Positions 1-14,304 of a DNA stretch of 64,000 nt are shown piece after piece. Numbering within the stretch: position 1 is the first letter of the stretch; each line of letters starts with the position of its first letter. The stretch is from Bigelowiella natans CCMP2755 (taxonomy: Eukaryota > Cercozoa > Chlorarachniophyceae), in assembly GCA_000320545.1 (NCBI GenBank), contig ADNK01001386.1, positions 225,969 to 289,968 on the forward strand. Reading direction: 5' to 3'. The notes under the pieces were generated by a model, which saw only the letters and a program-made list of their open reading frames with translations, did not search any database and was not told the origin of the DNA. The position numbers and the translations under genes were made by a program.

Positions 1-1909
1 CCCCTCCTCTCTTCTCATCTCTCCTTCTTCCTCATGATGCTTGATTTTAATAAACTCGATGAGGCCTTGAACCGTCGAGGCAATACACGTGATTGTTGCT
101 GCCACCGCTGCTGCCTTCTCCCCCCCTTGCTCATCTTCTTCTTTTTCTTCGTTGTCTTCTTCCATTCTACTAGTGCTGTTCTTCCTCCCTGTGTCGTTCT
201 TACCATTCTTATCATCTCTGCGGCTGGCACTCACAATCTCTGTCATCGTCGCCATCATTTTTCTCTTCTTGTTAGCCTTCTTCGCTCCACCACCACCACC
301 ACCACCACCACCACTGTTTTCCTGAATCGAATCATTTCTGCCGCTATTATTCTCAAAGTGGCGTAGATATTCTGTGACTTGTTGTGATTGTACAAACAGC
401 CGGTGAAGTGTGTGCATGGCAGCATCGATGGCAGAGATTGAAGCCTTACTCTTCCTTTTTTTCTTCTTCTTTTGTGCGTTTGTAGAAGAGAGTTTGAAGG
501 CGAGAAAGGGTGTCAGCATCAGTAGGAGAGAGGATTGCAGCTGTGAAGGAGTTGTTGTAGCAGTAGTAGTTGTTGTTGGCGATGATGATGTTGGTGGTGG
601 TGGAGGCAGCAGCTTTGTACAGAAGGATTGTGCTATCTTACAAAGTCGAGTGATTTCCTTGGAAGTTAGAGGAGGGGGAAGCTTGACAGGATGATCATAA
701 GAACACCTATCGTCATCATCATCATCATCACTCACCTCCTCCTCCTTATTCCCATTGGCCATGTTCTTCCCCTGCTTATTCTTCCTCCTCTTCTTCTCGT
801 TGCCACCATCATCATCTCCATCATGATTATCATCATTCTTCCCGGCTACTGCAACCGTAATCAACCAGATGGATGCTTCACGAAGCTGAGTCCTCAGAGC
901 AGCCATGACCTCTCTGTTGTCATCATCATCATCAGCATCATGATCATCTTTGATGGTAGTGGACAGCACTGAGAGGTATTGGATGATTAGTGTCTTCTGC
1001 GCGATGGGCGTCTTGATCACGGACTCCTCCTCCTCCTCCTCTTCTTCTTCCTCGAATTTCTTCTCCTTGCTTTGATGGTGGTGAGGGAGACGAAAGGAAG
1101 AGAATAGCAACTTATGGACAACGTGGACTGCCATCATTGAGAGTCTTGTCGGTAATGATGATGATGATGATGATGATGATGAACCTGGGCGGTATATGTA
1201 TTACCATTACTATTCTTATTATTATGGAAAGTTGTTGTTATTGTTGTGGTATATTGATAGACAACAATGTTGATATAAGGAGGAAGGCATGAAAGATATT
1301 GCTTCTGCTCTGATGATGATGATAGCATAGCAATTACAATCATTAAGGAAACATGCAAAGAAAAGAATAAGCGAGCTTGCTGTTGTGAGAGTCCTACTCC
1401 ACTTGTAAAAAATGAGCAGCGTAGTAATATACCCCCTCCTCTTCCTCCGTCTCCTCCACCGAGCATGATCTTGCGAACAAGCCTTTCAAGGTCCTCGGAA
1501 GAGACAGCACCACATTTGCGTAGCTGAATCAACACACCATTAATCCGGGAGGAGTGGGAAAGGGAAGAAGAGGGGGAAGAAGTTGACATTGACGAGCAAC
1601 TACGCAACACATCCTTTAAGAATGGCACAATCACGCTCTCTCGAACTCTGGAGCACATTCTCGATTCTTCTTTTCCAGACTTTTTCGGAGAGAAAATGGC
1701 TTGGAAAAAGGGGGTTTTCACAAGCGCGTCAATCCATAGCAAGGGTGGCGGCATGGAGGAGTTGGTAAGAAGATGACGGGTCAAAATGCGGGGAAGAACA
1801 GGACTCCACGCCAAGAAGTAGCACACTAACACACACAACACAAAGATGTGAATAAAGCGCATATCATTTGAATATGTGAGGTGTATTTTGTGTTCTTAAA
1901 ATATTTTTG

Positions 1910-1943
<34 letters not shown>

Positions 1944-4156
1944 CATCATCGAGTTGCCCTGACGAAGAAGACCGCAGCAGCGACGAGGAGGAGGAACCGA
2001 AGGACAACAACGAGGAGGACTTGGATGACGACGCCGACGATAATGTGGAACGGCTTTTCACTGTGAGAGCACACGCGCACATCAGGCGCACAATTGGTCC
2101 ACTAGTGTGCGCCAGGGCGATCATGCTTCTGCTTCTTTCCTTGGCAGCAGCTTTATCATCATAGAACGGTAATGATGATGATGACGACGAAGAGGAACTT
2201 AAAGAAAGAAGCCTTTTCTCGTCACTTTTTCTCCTTTTCTGCTTTCTCTTCCCTTTGATTGCTGCTGCCGTTACCACCGCTGCTTTCGATGCTGCTGCTG
2301 CTGCTGTGCTTTGGAGGATGAGTCGTGGCAAGTTGTATGGGTTGTTTCTCGCGTGGAATGAAAGGAGGAGGGCGAGCAAGGAATCGTCGCCGTCATTAGC
2401 GTCGTCGTCGTTGTTGTTAAAACTAGGTAGAGCCAGCAGCTCGGGTGATGCTAGTAGTGCAACCATTGTTGGTGCTGATGCTAAAGATGATGATGATGAT
2501 GAGGAGGATGATGATGCGTTTTCGTTGTCACTATCCTCCATCATTCCATCTTTGTTGCTGCTGCCTACTACATCACTATCATCATCATCATCATCGTCAC
2601 TAGCATCCTCCTCCTCATCATCATCATCATCATCATCGCTTGGGGGGGGGCTGGGGCTGGGGCTGTTGCTCCTCTTAATATCGAGTGGAAATTGCTCAAC
2701 AGCCTCTGGCATAGAAACCCACACACGTCGAATCGATTGCAACCTGAGAGAACACAATAATAAGGACGACGCCATCATAAGTAACGACATCAAGATTAAG
2801 AACAAGTAAATCAAAACAAAGAAGAGAGAGGAGGAGGAGGAGGAGGAAAATGTGATAATAATTCATTTTAGGTTTATGTCTAACAAATATCAATTACAGG
2901 CCAATGCGGTCCTGCCCCTCCTTTCTCTGCTGCTGCTGCTGCTGCTGAATTGAAGAATTTGCTGCTGCCTTAGAAGAGCAATGATCGAGAAGCTGGCGCG
3001 CCAATCGTGTGAGGTAGGCTTTGGTCAAGACTCTCATTTCCCTGCTAATATCAGCATCATGCGCTTGGTTGTGGGAACTAGTGCTATCTCCTAACCCAGG
3101 ATAAGAAGAATAAGGATAAGAAGGAGGAGGAGGAGGAAAGAGCTTTTCGCTGGATATTCGCCCTATAAGTCTCTCCAAGAGCATCCGCCTCAGCCTTTCC
3201 ACTTCTCCTTCCCCATTCTGCAAGCTGCTGCTGTCTTCTTCGCAATGAATCTGTTGTAGATATCATCTAGTTAGGAAAGATTAAAATGATTGATTCACAA
3301 GTGAGTGGTATTTGAATATCTGCCTGATTCTAGTATATTATTTCCGTGGTAGGTGATAGTAATACTACCAATGCTCGTATCAGCCCCAGAACTTTCCAAA
3401 TTCTATCGGTCACATTTCTGCTGCCTCTGCTACTGCCAGAGAATGGCAAAGAAGACGACGATGATGATGCGTTAAAAGCTTCCCCATCTTTGGCCCATAG
3501 CACAGCGTCCAGGCCCGCAAATAAAGCTAGAATTCCATTCAATCGCAGAGACAAATCTAACAGATACGCAGGGAAAGAGAGGATGGGAGAGGGAAGGAGG
3601 GTGAGGGGGGTTGACATTGGGATCATTTACAATAAACGAAGAAGCAGCAAAAATAAAGTTATTTCTTCTTCTTGTTCTTGTTGATCTTCTTTGTCCTCTT
3701 CTCATATTGGCTTCATTCCCACCGCTGTTCTTGACATTCTCCTTCCTCATCATATTCTCCCTCTTTGCTTCGAGAGCCAGAACGTCGATTATCGTCACAC
3801 AAAAATGTGAAACAGCAGCCGTACGAACCTGGGGATTTATTTACCATATACAAGTGGCGGTGTGCATGCTCTCCTACTGCACTCATGACCATGTAAGGGT
3901 GATGCTTGATTGGTGTAAAGGTGATGATGATGATGATGGTAGTGAGGAGGAGGAGGAGGAGGAGGAGGAGGAGGAGGATATACACGACGTATGTTATGAT
4001 GTACATGCTTCCGTGCTTGTGATTATATTTGATGGAATTGAATGGAGGTGATAGGGACCAAAAACAACCTCTGGATGTTCCCTCGAATTGATCAAAGCAG
4101 TCACGGAATCAAAGACAACCTAATAGTAGTAGTAGTAGGAGGAGGAGTAGTAGTAG

Positions 4157-4189
<33 letters not shown>

Positions 4190-4283
4190 AGCAGCAAAGC
4201 AGGAGGAAGAGGAGGGAGGGAGGGAGAGAGAGAGAGAGAGAGAGGAAGAGAAGGAGAAGGAGAGCAAAGAAGAGAGAAAATAC

Positions 4284-4316
<33 letters not shown>

Positions 4317-5328
4317 ACGACTACCTTGGAGATCTTTTGCACTATATCCCTCGTAATCATTGTTGCCTTTTTTTCTTGTTTTTCTTCTGTTTTTGAGCCC
4401 TTCATCGTCATCATACTTCCCCATGCCTTTCGAACGTAATGTAACACCAGTGGCAACCAGAGAAACGACGATGTAGTGCTACTAGCAATAGCAGCGGTTG
4501 AAGAAGAAGCAGAAATTGTAGAACTCCCCTTCTTTCTCTTCTTCTTCTTCTTCTTCTTCATCATCGTCTTGATCTTCTCATTCTCTTCCTTGACGATAGC
4601 ATCCAGCACTGAATACGCAGAGAACTTCTCTGGATTCAGTGCAAAGCATGCTGCAGCCGTATCTGGTAAGACATGCCCGGACTTTACACTGTGAACGAAA
4701 GAGCTCAGCCAAGACTTTGTTGGTGATAACGGAGAAGAAGAAGAAGAAGAAGAAGAAGAAGAAGAAGAAGGAGGTGATGATGACGACATCGACTTCCGCT
4801 TCTTCTTGTTCTTTTTTGTACTACTCCCTCGTATCCTCCTCTCTTCGGCATCATCATCATCATCACCACCGCCACCACCACCATGATGGTGATGACGATC
4901 GTCTCCTCCAACTTGAGCTGAGTAGCGATGGATGGCCACTAGAGTGGAGGAAAGCTGTGAGCTCTGAAGGAAGCTAGGAAGTGAAGAATAATGAGAAGAT
5001 GATGGGGTAGTAGAGAACAAGACTGCGTTGTCCCTTTTTGACTTTTCTCCTCCCCCCCTTCTTGCCATGGGGCGAAGAAGAAGTATCGATGACAAACATA
5101 GGTCGGATAAACTCGAAAACCTTGCAATGAGGAAGAAGAAAAGTAGAGGAGGAGGAGGAGGAGGAGGAGGAGGAGGAGGAGGAAGATACACATGCATGAT
5201 GATTAGAAGATAAAGAGAGCACGGACGCATGGAAAAGAGGAAGACAAAGAATAAGAAAAAGAGGAAGAAGAAGAAGAAACAAATAGTAGTTTGTATCAAC
5301 TAAGAGGGAGTAGTAGCAGGTGGTAGTT

Positions 5329-5361
<33 letters not shown>

Positions 5362-5429
5362 AATAAAAGGGCATGTGCTCATCATTGATTCAGATATATT
5401 TCCCTTGGTTGCTGCTAATATGATTGCTG

Positions 5430-5463
<34 letters not shown>

Positions 5464-5520
5464 ATGTGTATTGGATAGCTACTAATCATTAAACCGCGAC
5501 CACCACCAGTACCATCATCG

Positions 5521-5554
<34 letters not shown>

Positions 5555-6714
5555 TCTCATCATCAACCAACCAACCTCTGGTCGTTAGCAAAGAGCTCTC
5601 GTATCTTCCCGTAACTTGGATCATCCTCCTCCTCCTCCTCCTCTTCCTCCTCCTCTCCCCCCTCAATATTGCTGCTGCAGCTCACGAGCAAACGAGCCAG
5701 CTCAAAGACAAACAAGTTGTCATCTCCCCAGTACAGCAGCTTCGTCAGACATATCACTGTATACTCGCTGAATCGTGAGAGCAGGGCAGCGTTATGATCG
5801 ATATTAGATGTATTTGAAGTATCATGGCCGTTCTCGCTATTCCTCCTCTTCTTCTTTTTCTTCTTCTTGTTGTTGTTTTGGGTGGTGGCGGTGATAGCTG
5901 CGGTGATATCAGCAACTATTGATAGGGCACAAAAAACAAGGCCAAGGGTAGCTGGATTATGGGAAGATGGAGAAGAGGAGGAGGAGGAGGACGTATCTGC
6001 TACTCCCCCCATTCCCTTCTCGTCGTTTCCATCGTCCACATTGTCCTTCTCTCTGCTCTCACGAATGAGTTGCTGATGGTGGATGGATAAGAACGAAGAA
6101 GAAGAAGAAGAAGAAGAAGAAGAAGAAGAAGAATTTCATCATTAATAATGTGATTCTTCATCATCAACATCAAGGAAATCTCTAAGGAAATCTCTCCTAC
6201 AAGCAAAGATGGATGGGTGGCAGCTTGCAGCCTCTACCATCATCATCATCATCATCTTCTTCTTCTTCTTCTTCTCTTTCAACTACTACTATTACGACAA
6301 CCATTACTATTAGTAGTGCCACGACTTCTCACCCTTTGGATCAGCGCTGTCGCTTTTTGCATATAGTCATAAGGGCTGGTGGAGAACTTCCCCGCCAAGA
6401 AGTCCAAGAAACCGACAGTCTCTGGTTGGCAGGAGGATACGAAGATCCACATATGAAGGGGATGAGCTGCTTTGAATGTAAGGCAATGGAGAGCGCTGCT
6501 AGCAACGGACAGTGCTCGACACGATATTATGTCATCATCGTCGTCATCATCGTCGTCATCTGTTTTCCGAATGATGATTTGTTGTTGTGGCCCCTCCTCC
6601 CTGCTCTGCTGCTGATCCCTGTTTCTTCTTCTTCTTCTTGCTGCCATGGCAATACGCATGAGAATGCCGAATCTCGACGACACACGATGTGTTCGGTCAA
6701 AGAAATCATCTGTG

Positions 6715-6746
<32 letters not shown>

Positions 6747-6833
6747 TTTCCAACAACTTGAGCTCATACGTTTTCCCATTATGAGTACATAAATACACGT
6801 GTTTATTTTGTTCAAATGTTCGATTGCTCTTTG

Positions 6834-6869
<36 letters not shown>

Positions 6870-8507
6870 TCATAATGTAGTCATGATTCTTCAAATAATG
6901 ATGGTATAATCGAGAGAAAGACAGTAGAGGTACTGACCCATCGCTGCTGCTGCTGTTGCTGCTGCCTCGGTCCCTGTCGTTGATATCGAGATCTTTCTTT
7001 TCTTGCTGTTTGGGTGATGATTGCTGGCTGCTTTGGAGTAGATGGACTTAAATCCAGTCGCCTTAACACTCATCATGTCCTTGAAGTCCAATAGACGAAT
7101 GGCGTTTAACGTTCCGACTGCATGGCATCCCTACCAATGATATAACGACAACAACAACAACAACAACTTAGAAGAGCAACGAAGAGAACAAATATAATTA
7201 TATCGAATCATGTTTTATTCCAATGGCCTCCTCCACGGCCATAGGTTGTTACCAACCAGCCTCCCAGCGGCCCTCTCCCCCCCTCTCTCTTTCGCATTTT
7301 CCAGCTGCTCCTTCTCACATAATAGCGTGTGCTTTTGTTTCAACTATTTCATGGTCTACATGGGAATATGAAGAAAACGAAGAAGAAGATGCGCGCTCCT
7401 CCTTCTCCTCCTCCTCCTGCTTCTTCGTATCGCCTTGATTCGTTGCCATGATCTTGGTGGTGGAGTTTTTCATCCATGAGTACATCCTTGCCATAAGACG
7501 CCATTCATCGAGCTTGGCCCTTGCATACGCCTCAGGTAGTAGTACGCGGTACAAGTAGATGGTGCGGTATAACTGTGAGCACACCATCAGCAAACCACTC
7601 GAAGAAGAAGGAGAAGAAGAAGAAGAAGATGGTGATGGCGAGGAGGATGATGATACTCCTTCTGTTTTTTTTCTCTTTCTTCCACTTCCCTCGTCATCTG
7701 CCTGCTTCTGCAAAAGTCGTTGTGAGCCAACGCCATCCCTGAGAACAACAATTGTGGCGGGAGGACCAGGACAGAGAAGGTAATAATAGAAAGTATACAG
7801 CAGCAGTGTCAGTGAGAAATATTTGGAGACATAGAGAGGCAGTACAAACTCTTCCTTGCTTAATCCAAGTGCTGCTGCTGCCAAACTCCACGCATACATT
7901 ACATAGAATCAAAGAAACAAATACATACATTTTGGACTCAATCTTGGCGTAAAGTGCGTAGAGAATTTCCAGACTAGGAAGTCTCTGGGAAAGGGAATGG
8001 CGTAGTGCGGCCAACGTTTGCTCGCTTCCTTGTTTTCCTCCTTTCCCCAACATTTGAGTCGCTTTTCTCACCAGTCTTTGAAAGCTCTCCAGGATCTACC
8101 ATTTTATGTGCATAAAGTATCATTTATGCGTTAGTGTTGATGTAAAAGCACCAAGGGAGGGGGGGGGGATTGGTGGTGACAATGGTATTTTTATAATCAT
8201 ATTTCGGCACAAAAAACAGTACCGTAGTGAGGAGTCGAAGCACAGTGATCTGCACCAAGGCGTTGCTATTCTGTACGCCTTGACTTAGCAATAGTCGTGT
8301 CACACCAGCAGGAAACAACATGCCCACTACCATCTGCACATAAGTATAGGCTTGTAAGTCAGTCTGTATGCATGTATGGCTATCACAATGTTTCTCCACA
8401 ACACGTATGCATTACTATGTTCTTTGATTTCATGTATCATCTATCCTCCCGGTATGCATTCATCTCTCCCTCCCTCATACAAATAGCAGCAACAGTAGTA
8501 GTAGTAA

Positions 8508-8544
<37 letters not shown>

Positions 8545-8841
8545 CGCACATACATTGGGTGGTGTTCTGTGTAATGTGGAGGCCTCGAAGTCCATGAGAC
8601 GTAGAAGCTTAATCGCCAGCGTCACATTTACAAGCCATCTTAGCGACGCTCGAGCCTCGAATGAAAATGGCATTGCATGCAGGTATCTAGCAGAGAAAAG
8701 AGCAGCAGCAGCAGCAGCAGCAACAACAACAACAACATTCGTGAATGATATTATGTGATGAGGCCACAAGATAAATTCAACTGTCACTAAAGGAGCTGCT
8801 GTTCCATAGTAATACACGATGATAACACACTACTTCCCGCC

Positions 8842-8905
<64 letters not shown>

Positions 8906-10618
8906 CTGTTAGTGAACACCACGAAATGCCTAAAGTAGTAAGTATCACCACCTTGTAAGCACATTGGGGAATTTACTCGCAATTTGGACAAGGATCTTCT
9001 GATGTTTTAAGGTGCTGTTGGGCTTGAGGTGCAGAAGTAGCCGCAACATTAGCCCGTTCGCGCTTCTGACGGTTTGTTCGTCGCTCCGGGTCATTAGTTG
9101 CTGTTTTCTCTTCCTCTGCTGCTGATGTTGCTTGTTAGAGATCATTGCTCCTCCTCCTCCTCCTGCTGCTGCAGTAGGCATTATCTTCCTTCGTCTCTTG
9201 TTCTTGTTCGAGCCATTAGATGCGCTTCTAATAAGGCTCTGTGCGTAGGAAGATAGAGACGCAATGAAGGCGTATGCGACGCTACTGCGAGAGGAAGATC
9301 CTGCTTCATCATCGTCTTCTTCGTCGGTAGTGAGCTTGATGATCGAGTCAAGCATATGGCCAGTCAGAAACGTACACAGCACCTGCACACTGTAGGCACA
9401 TGAAGCACATGGATATCAATGTTCCGCTCTTAATTTTGAAGAAGTCCATCATGGATAATACGTGGATGGATGCACAGAAATCGGCAAGGAAGCAAGGAAG
9501 TAGCAACTGAAGTCATACTGCGCAATAGTAATCACGCAATAGCCGTATTGTCCGCTTACAACATCTTCTACTACTATTACTACTACTACTACTTCGACGA
9601 CGACCTGCATGCTCTAGGATCTAGCATGGCGTCTCTCACGCCCCCGAGCACTTCTCGGCAGGTTTTCGCATCCGAGGCCGATAAATTGCGCACAATTCCA
9701 TCTTTCAGAGTGCCAAACACAACAATCAACTCACAGCCTCCTCCACCTCCTCCTCCTGGTTTGGGTACTACTATCTATCAAGCTATCTATCTATCTCCTC
9801 TCTGGTTACTATCATCTCGCTTTATTCTCTCTCCCCCCCCCCCCCCCTCTCTCTCTCGACAACTGTTACTACGTGTATCCACGATCCACACCGAGAAATC
9901 CTTTTGTTGTCACCAGAGTACGCGTCATCTCAGCCTTCTTGTAGTTGAGAATGGACAGTGCAATGCTTGCCGATGCGGTTCGAATCTGTATTATTATGTC
10001 AAGAAGACAATAGATATAGGTGAGGAGGGGAGGAGACCAATGGCTATTCGTCAATATACATCCATATCTCCCCCCCCTCTATCTCTCTCTCTCTTTCTTT
10101 CTCTGAAACGGCTGAGATTATGCCTCCTACTCCGCCGCTTCCTCCTCTTCATTATGGACTGCTGCTTATTATTATCATTTTTATTATTATTATTACTATA
10201 ACTATTATTACGTGGTTCGGCTTTGTCTTGAGATTCAAAGCTGTAAATGCCCGGTGCGAAAAACTAAACTTGTAGCAAAAAGCTCTGGTAACTCCTGTAA
10301 TAGATATGCGATAAGGATTAAGAATCATTATGAGGAAGAGCTACAACAACTAATACAACAACCCGTAGAAGAAGAATAGTAATATTAATTGTAGCACTTG
10401 GAAACAAAGAAGAAAGTAAAAGAAAGAAGAAGAAGAAGAAGAAGAAGAAGAAGAAGAAGCATGAAAGCACTGAATTACCTTGATTAATGTTGACAACGGC
10501 AAGAAGCATATTGACGGCTGCTAGCACGACGCGCTCATCCCCGGCACCTGTACACATATTATATACGGATCGTTTATATACAATATATAGCACACACTCC
10601 TGCACGCACAAACGGGTG

Positions 10619-10679
<61 letters not shown>

Positions 10680-11320
10680 ACAGACAATTATGTATCTTGT
10701 TTCTAGTAACTATAATGTCTATATGTGTATAAGCATGTGTTTTTATGTATATTATCATTTGAATTTTGCTGCTGAATAACCGAGAAGTGAGTATAGAGTG
10801 CGGAGCTGAGAGTTGATGACTTTATATGCAGTTGAAACTATTTGTGACACAAACTTTGCCTTCTGCTTGCCGCTGATGGTGATGATGTGAAATGATTAGA
10901 TTGACTTCAATGATCATGTTTATGATGATTTATGAAAATAGAGCAGAGAAGCTGTAGTAGTGTGTCAGTTGTCGTTGTTTGCACAAAGATCAAAATCCAA
11001 TCTATGTGTCACGAACATTTTCAGTATTTCCGTCAGCGCCCTCATCACAGCAGATGCCAGCCCGTATTTCTGATGAAGAATGTTGTTGCGAGAATGAAGA
11101 AGTCAAATTTCACACTTCCATATCTCTAGATTAAGTTAACTTGGGGTGTTGACTCTCCTCTGTTTCTATACGTTTCGTCGTCCTCTTTGTCCCCAAATCA
11201 TCATGATCATTTCATGATCATTATCATCTTCTATCATCTTCTCCTTAATTCGAGAGGGAGTATCCGATCAACAGCAGCGTGAGTATAAATTTCATCCTCA
11301 CCATCACCATCGTCATCACT

Positions 11321-11354
<34 letters not shown>

Positions 11355-11936
11355 CCTGGCCTTGATCCGACTGCAGGATGTTAAAGAGCTCCACAAGATA
11401 TGGAGATGACTCAAGATACTGCCATCTATTATTATAGTAGTAGTAGTGGTAATAGTAGTAATAGTAGCAGCAACCATCATTTTATCAATGTGTTTGGTTG
11501 GTATAATAATATTCAATACGTAACAGCTTTAGTGGGCAATCTCCTCTTGAACGAGAGGGGAAAACGTTCTTATTATTCCACTGACTAACGAATAATTACA
11601 CGCAGCAGCAGCAGCAGCAGCAGCAGCAGAGATAGATACAGCAGTAGTAGTCGCATTTTGTTTGATATTCTCATCATCTGTGTTGTGTTCTCATTCAAAC
11701 ATTATTTCATCTTCAGAGTCCAAATCTGTCCTTGCAGTCTGCCTTGCAAACCTGCGGGGAGGGAAGGGAGGGAAAGACGATATGATTTCGATGTGGATCT
11801 TTGCCAAGCGATGCAGCATGTTTGTGCTGTAGCTACTCTCTCGGATACGACGACTTGCAATTTCGGCATTGGACAATGATCACACATATAAGTATCATGT
11901 CGGGGTAGTTTGATTCCATCATCGTCATCTAATGGT

Positions 11937-11975
<39 letters not shown>

Positions 11976-12131
11976 CCGATTGAGCCCAGAGATCGTCATC
12001 TTTACATCATCGTCTACTGCGTTTATGTGACTCAGCAACTCTTTCAAGCTGCCAAACCCCTCTCCACGGCTATCCTTGCTGCTATTTCTTCCTCCGCCAC
12101 CATCGCTTCCACTTTTCCGCCTCTTTGACAT
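1..12131 (-). CDS. URB1: URB1/NPA1-like pre-60S ribosome assembly factor, 3' end outside window
   Basis: Nucleolar helical-repeat protein of early 60S subunit assembly. Start ATG at 12131 gives MSKRRKSGSDGGGGR. Exons chained in phase: 11977-12131, 11356-11425, 10985-11069, 10479-10547, 10212-10294, 9892-9985, 9605-9737, 8952-9389, 8554-8686, 8223-8333, 7929-8095, 7360-7885, 6938-7130, 6333-6709, 5576-6072, 4325-5120, 3723-3828, 3369-3556, 2898-3217, 1944-2743, 1433-1825 and 1-1127, about 2287 residues with the frame still open at base 1. Family-like segments, from my memory of the human protein, are LESSPYLVELFNILQ, VLCTFLTGHMLDSI, YLHAMPFSFEARASLRWLV and LQSIRRVWVSMPEAVEQ. The core is interrupted by Ser, Asp, Lys, His and Gly runs encoded by trinucleotide repeats, which makes it longer than relatives. 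The donor at 7359, the exon pair 3723-3828/3369-3556 and the junction 1433/1127 are the least certain. Family assignment is fairly sure; exact exon ends are inference. Confidence 0.78.
8485..8544. repeat. (GTA)n microsatellite next to an intron donor
   Basis: Interrupted GTA/TAC array starting about 10 bases inside the intron after the URB1-like exon 8554-8686. Confidence 0.85.
8844..8908. repeat. (TC)n microsatellite in URB1-like intron
   Basis: About 65 bases of nearly pure TC between the exons 8952-9389 and 8554-8686. It reads AG on the coding strand. Confidence 0.9.
10623..10670. repeat. (TA)n microsatellite
   Basis: About 24 uninterrupted TA units in a URB1-like intron. Confidence 0.95.
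11936..11976. repeat. (GTA)n array starting at the first URB1-like donor
   Basis: On the coding strand the intron begins gtactactac, so the donor GT is the first dinucleotide of the array. Confidence 0.9.
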
Positions 12132-13110
12132 CGTAAAACAGGCTCGACTGCCCCTCTATTTGAGGGGGGGAGCACGGGGTCGCTAGTCCGCTATCGACGG
12201 CGTAGGAAATTGTAAGACATTGTTGTTTTTGTTGCCTGTGTTTTATTATGTTAGATATATTTCTGTTCAGCGTTTATCGAAATAAAATTAGAAACGGATC
12301 ATTCCTTCATATTTCTGCGGTCACAATTTGAGCTGATTTTCCCTCGGGATATCATTGGATATTTTCGGGATAAAAATTGATCCATTTCCAATCAAGAATC
12401 TGCTCCAAATCAAGCGGTAGACTGACCCGTGTCCTCGCGAGAGAGAGGAGTTACGATCGTATGCAATAATGTGTGCTGACAATCCATGGGATGATAATGG
12501 ATCCCGTATGCGAAATAGTCGTCACCATCGTAGTATTATTCTCCGCAACACGCTCAAAACTGAAGCCTATTTAAATTTCTTTCAGGGAAGGTCTGTTTTG
12601 GTGAGGACAGACAGTGCTGTGCAACGCTACACTGCGTTTCTTCACTGCAGGCTTCGATAATATTGGATGGATATGAGCAACGCAAGGGTTTCTCCTCCTC
12701 CTCTTCCTCGTTTTCATCATCTCTTCCCCCTACACCACCTTGATAGAAATCCTTAGTTGTGAACACAGCATTGCCCTGAGGAGGTAACTTTTGACTTCAT
12801 GCAGGCATCACCCCTTGAGCTAGTTCTTCGCCAGCTTTATAAATGTAAAGCAACCTTTGCTGCTGTGTTCCGGAAGGTGCTGCCTGCCTGTTTTTTTATT
12901 TGATTTTAAGTGCTGCTGGCTGCAACCAATATGATGCCATTCACTGATGCCCGCCCTTCATCCAACCTTTCTCGTCTCATCTAAGTTTGAGAGCAGTTCT
13001 TACTAGCGTCATTAAAGAATAATTCTCCTGATGCGTTGTAGTAACACTTGTGGCGAAAAATATCACCTTGACCAATACCATTGCATCTTCGTCGTCGTCG
13101 TGTTCTTCTT

Positions 13111-13141
<31 letters not shown>

Positions 13142-13265
13142 TTCTTCTTCTTCAGGTGTTGCGAGCATCGCATGTTGGGGTGTTCTGGTGGAAACTCTTT
13201 GACCTAGCAACTGTGATACTTAAGGTAGTATTTATTGTTTTTACACGAGAGGAGAGAGGAGGGTA
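12132..13265. promoter_or_regulatory. Divergent intergenic region between URB1-like and SH2-U-box genes
   Basis: Gap of about 1.1 kb between two start codons that point away from each other, so it probably holds both promoters. It is free of long microsatellites until a (TTC)n tract at 13106-13152. An open frame at 12469-12660 has no recognisable relative. A 5' non-coding exon of the plus-strand gene could lie here but I cannot prove one. No TATA-like or other motif stands out. Confidence 0.4.
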
Positions 13266-13743
13266 ATGCGTGCAAAAGGAAATGATGCCGAAAGCAACAT
13301 CACCTCAAAAGTAAATTCATCGCACAAACATCATGCACAGACCAAAACACAGTTAAATAATATGGATATGAAAAATTATGAGAACAGCTCATCATTCTCA
13401 CCCTCTGTTGCTGATGACAACAAACAACAGAGAGAGGATAAGTCGGTGGTGGAAAGCAGGGCTGGACAGGGATCGTTGGAGAAGCTAAGTGCATTGTTGA
13501 TAGAGAGCTCGGATGTATGGCAGAGTATTCGCGACTCAGAAGATTTTAGAGATAACCAAGTCAGGCTGGGAAATTTGGAGGTAGTAGTAGTAGTATTAAT
13601 AGTAGTAGAAAACTGCGCATCATGCACAGCATAAACAGCCAGCCATCACCTTTCTCACCACTCACTCATCCACATCATCTTCCCCCATTCACCACCTCCT
13701 TCTCTCCTCTCTCTCCCTCTTCCCCCCCCCTCTCTCTCTCCTC

Positions 13744-13791
<48 letters not shown>

Positions 13792-13796
13792 TGCGC

Positions 13797-13839
<43 letters not shown>

Positions 13840-14095
13840 ATCATTGATTCTTTGTGCGACCACAACTCACTCACAGTGCTCAATTTACGAACTTTTGGAG
13901 ATAGTGAGGGATGCTATTTCCCGCAAGAGGCCGACCGGTAACAACAACAACAACAACAACAACAACAACGCTCATGATGAAGATGATGATGATGATGAAG
14001 CCCTCTCTGATGAGCGCACAACCTTAAATTCGTTCTTCATTGTCAAACCATAAATATATTTTGGAATGTACGTAATATGTGTCCAGATATTATTC

Positions 14096-14127
<32 letters not shown>

Positions 14128-14269
14128 TGTGTGTGTGTGTGTGTGTGTGTTTTGTTTGCTTGTTTGTGGTATTCTATTTTACGGTCGATGCTGGACAACC
14201 AGCAGTGCCAAGGATTGATAAAGATAAGTCGATACGCTTATTTTGGAATCGTTTCTTTGGTAATTGTGC

Positions 14270-14304
<35 letters not shown>

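Noticed and set aside
5415-5666. Poly-Asp, Thr-His frame as a separate protein
   Set aside because: It spans an intron filled with (TG)n and (ATC)n and overlaps the end of a phased URB1-like exon in another frame.
9470-10201. 243-codon plus-strand frame
   Set aside because: It lies opposite URB1-like exons at 9605-9737, 9892-9985 and 10212-10294; its product is repeat-driven Tyr, Pro and Leu.
11318-11354. Trinucleotide arrays considered as CRISPR-like repeats
   Set aside because: They are simple tandem arrays without unique spacers, in a eukaryotic genome.
12469-12660. Plus-strand frame MCADNPWDD as the first exon of the SH2-U-box gene
   Set aside because: No donor links it in phase to 13266 with confidence; the ATG at 13266 is simpler.
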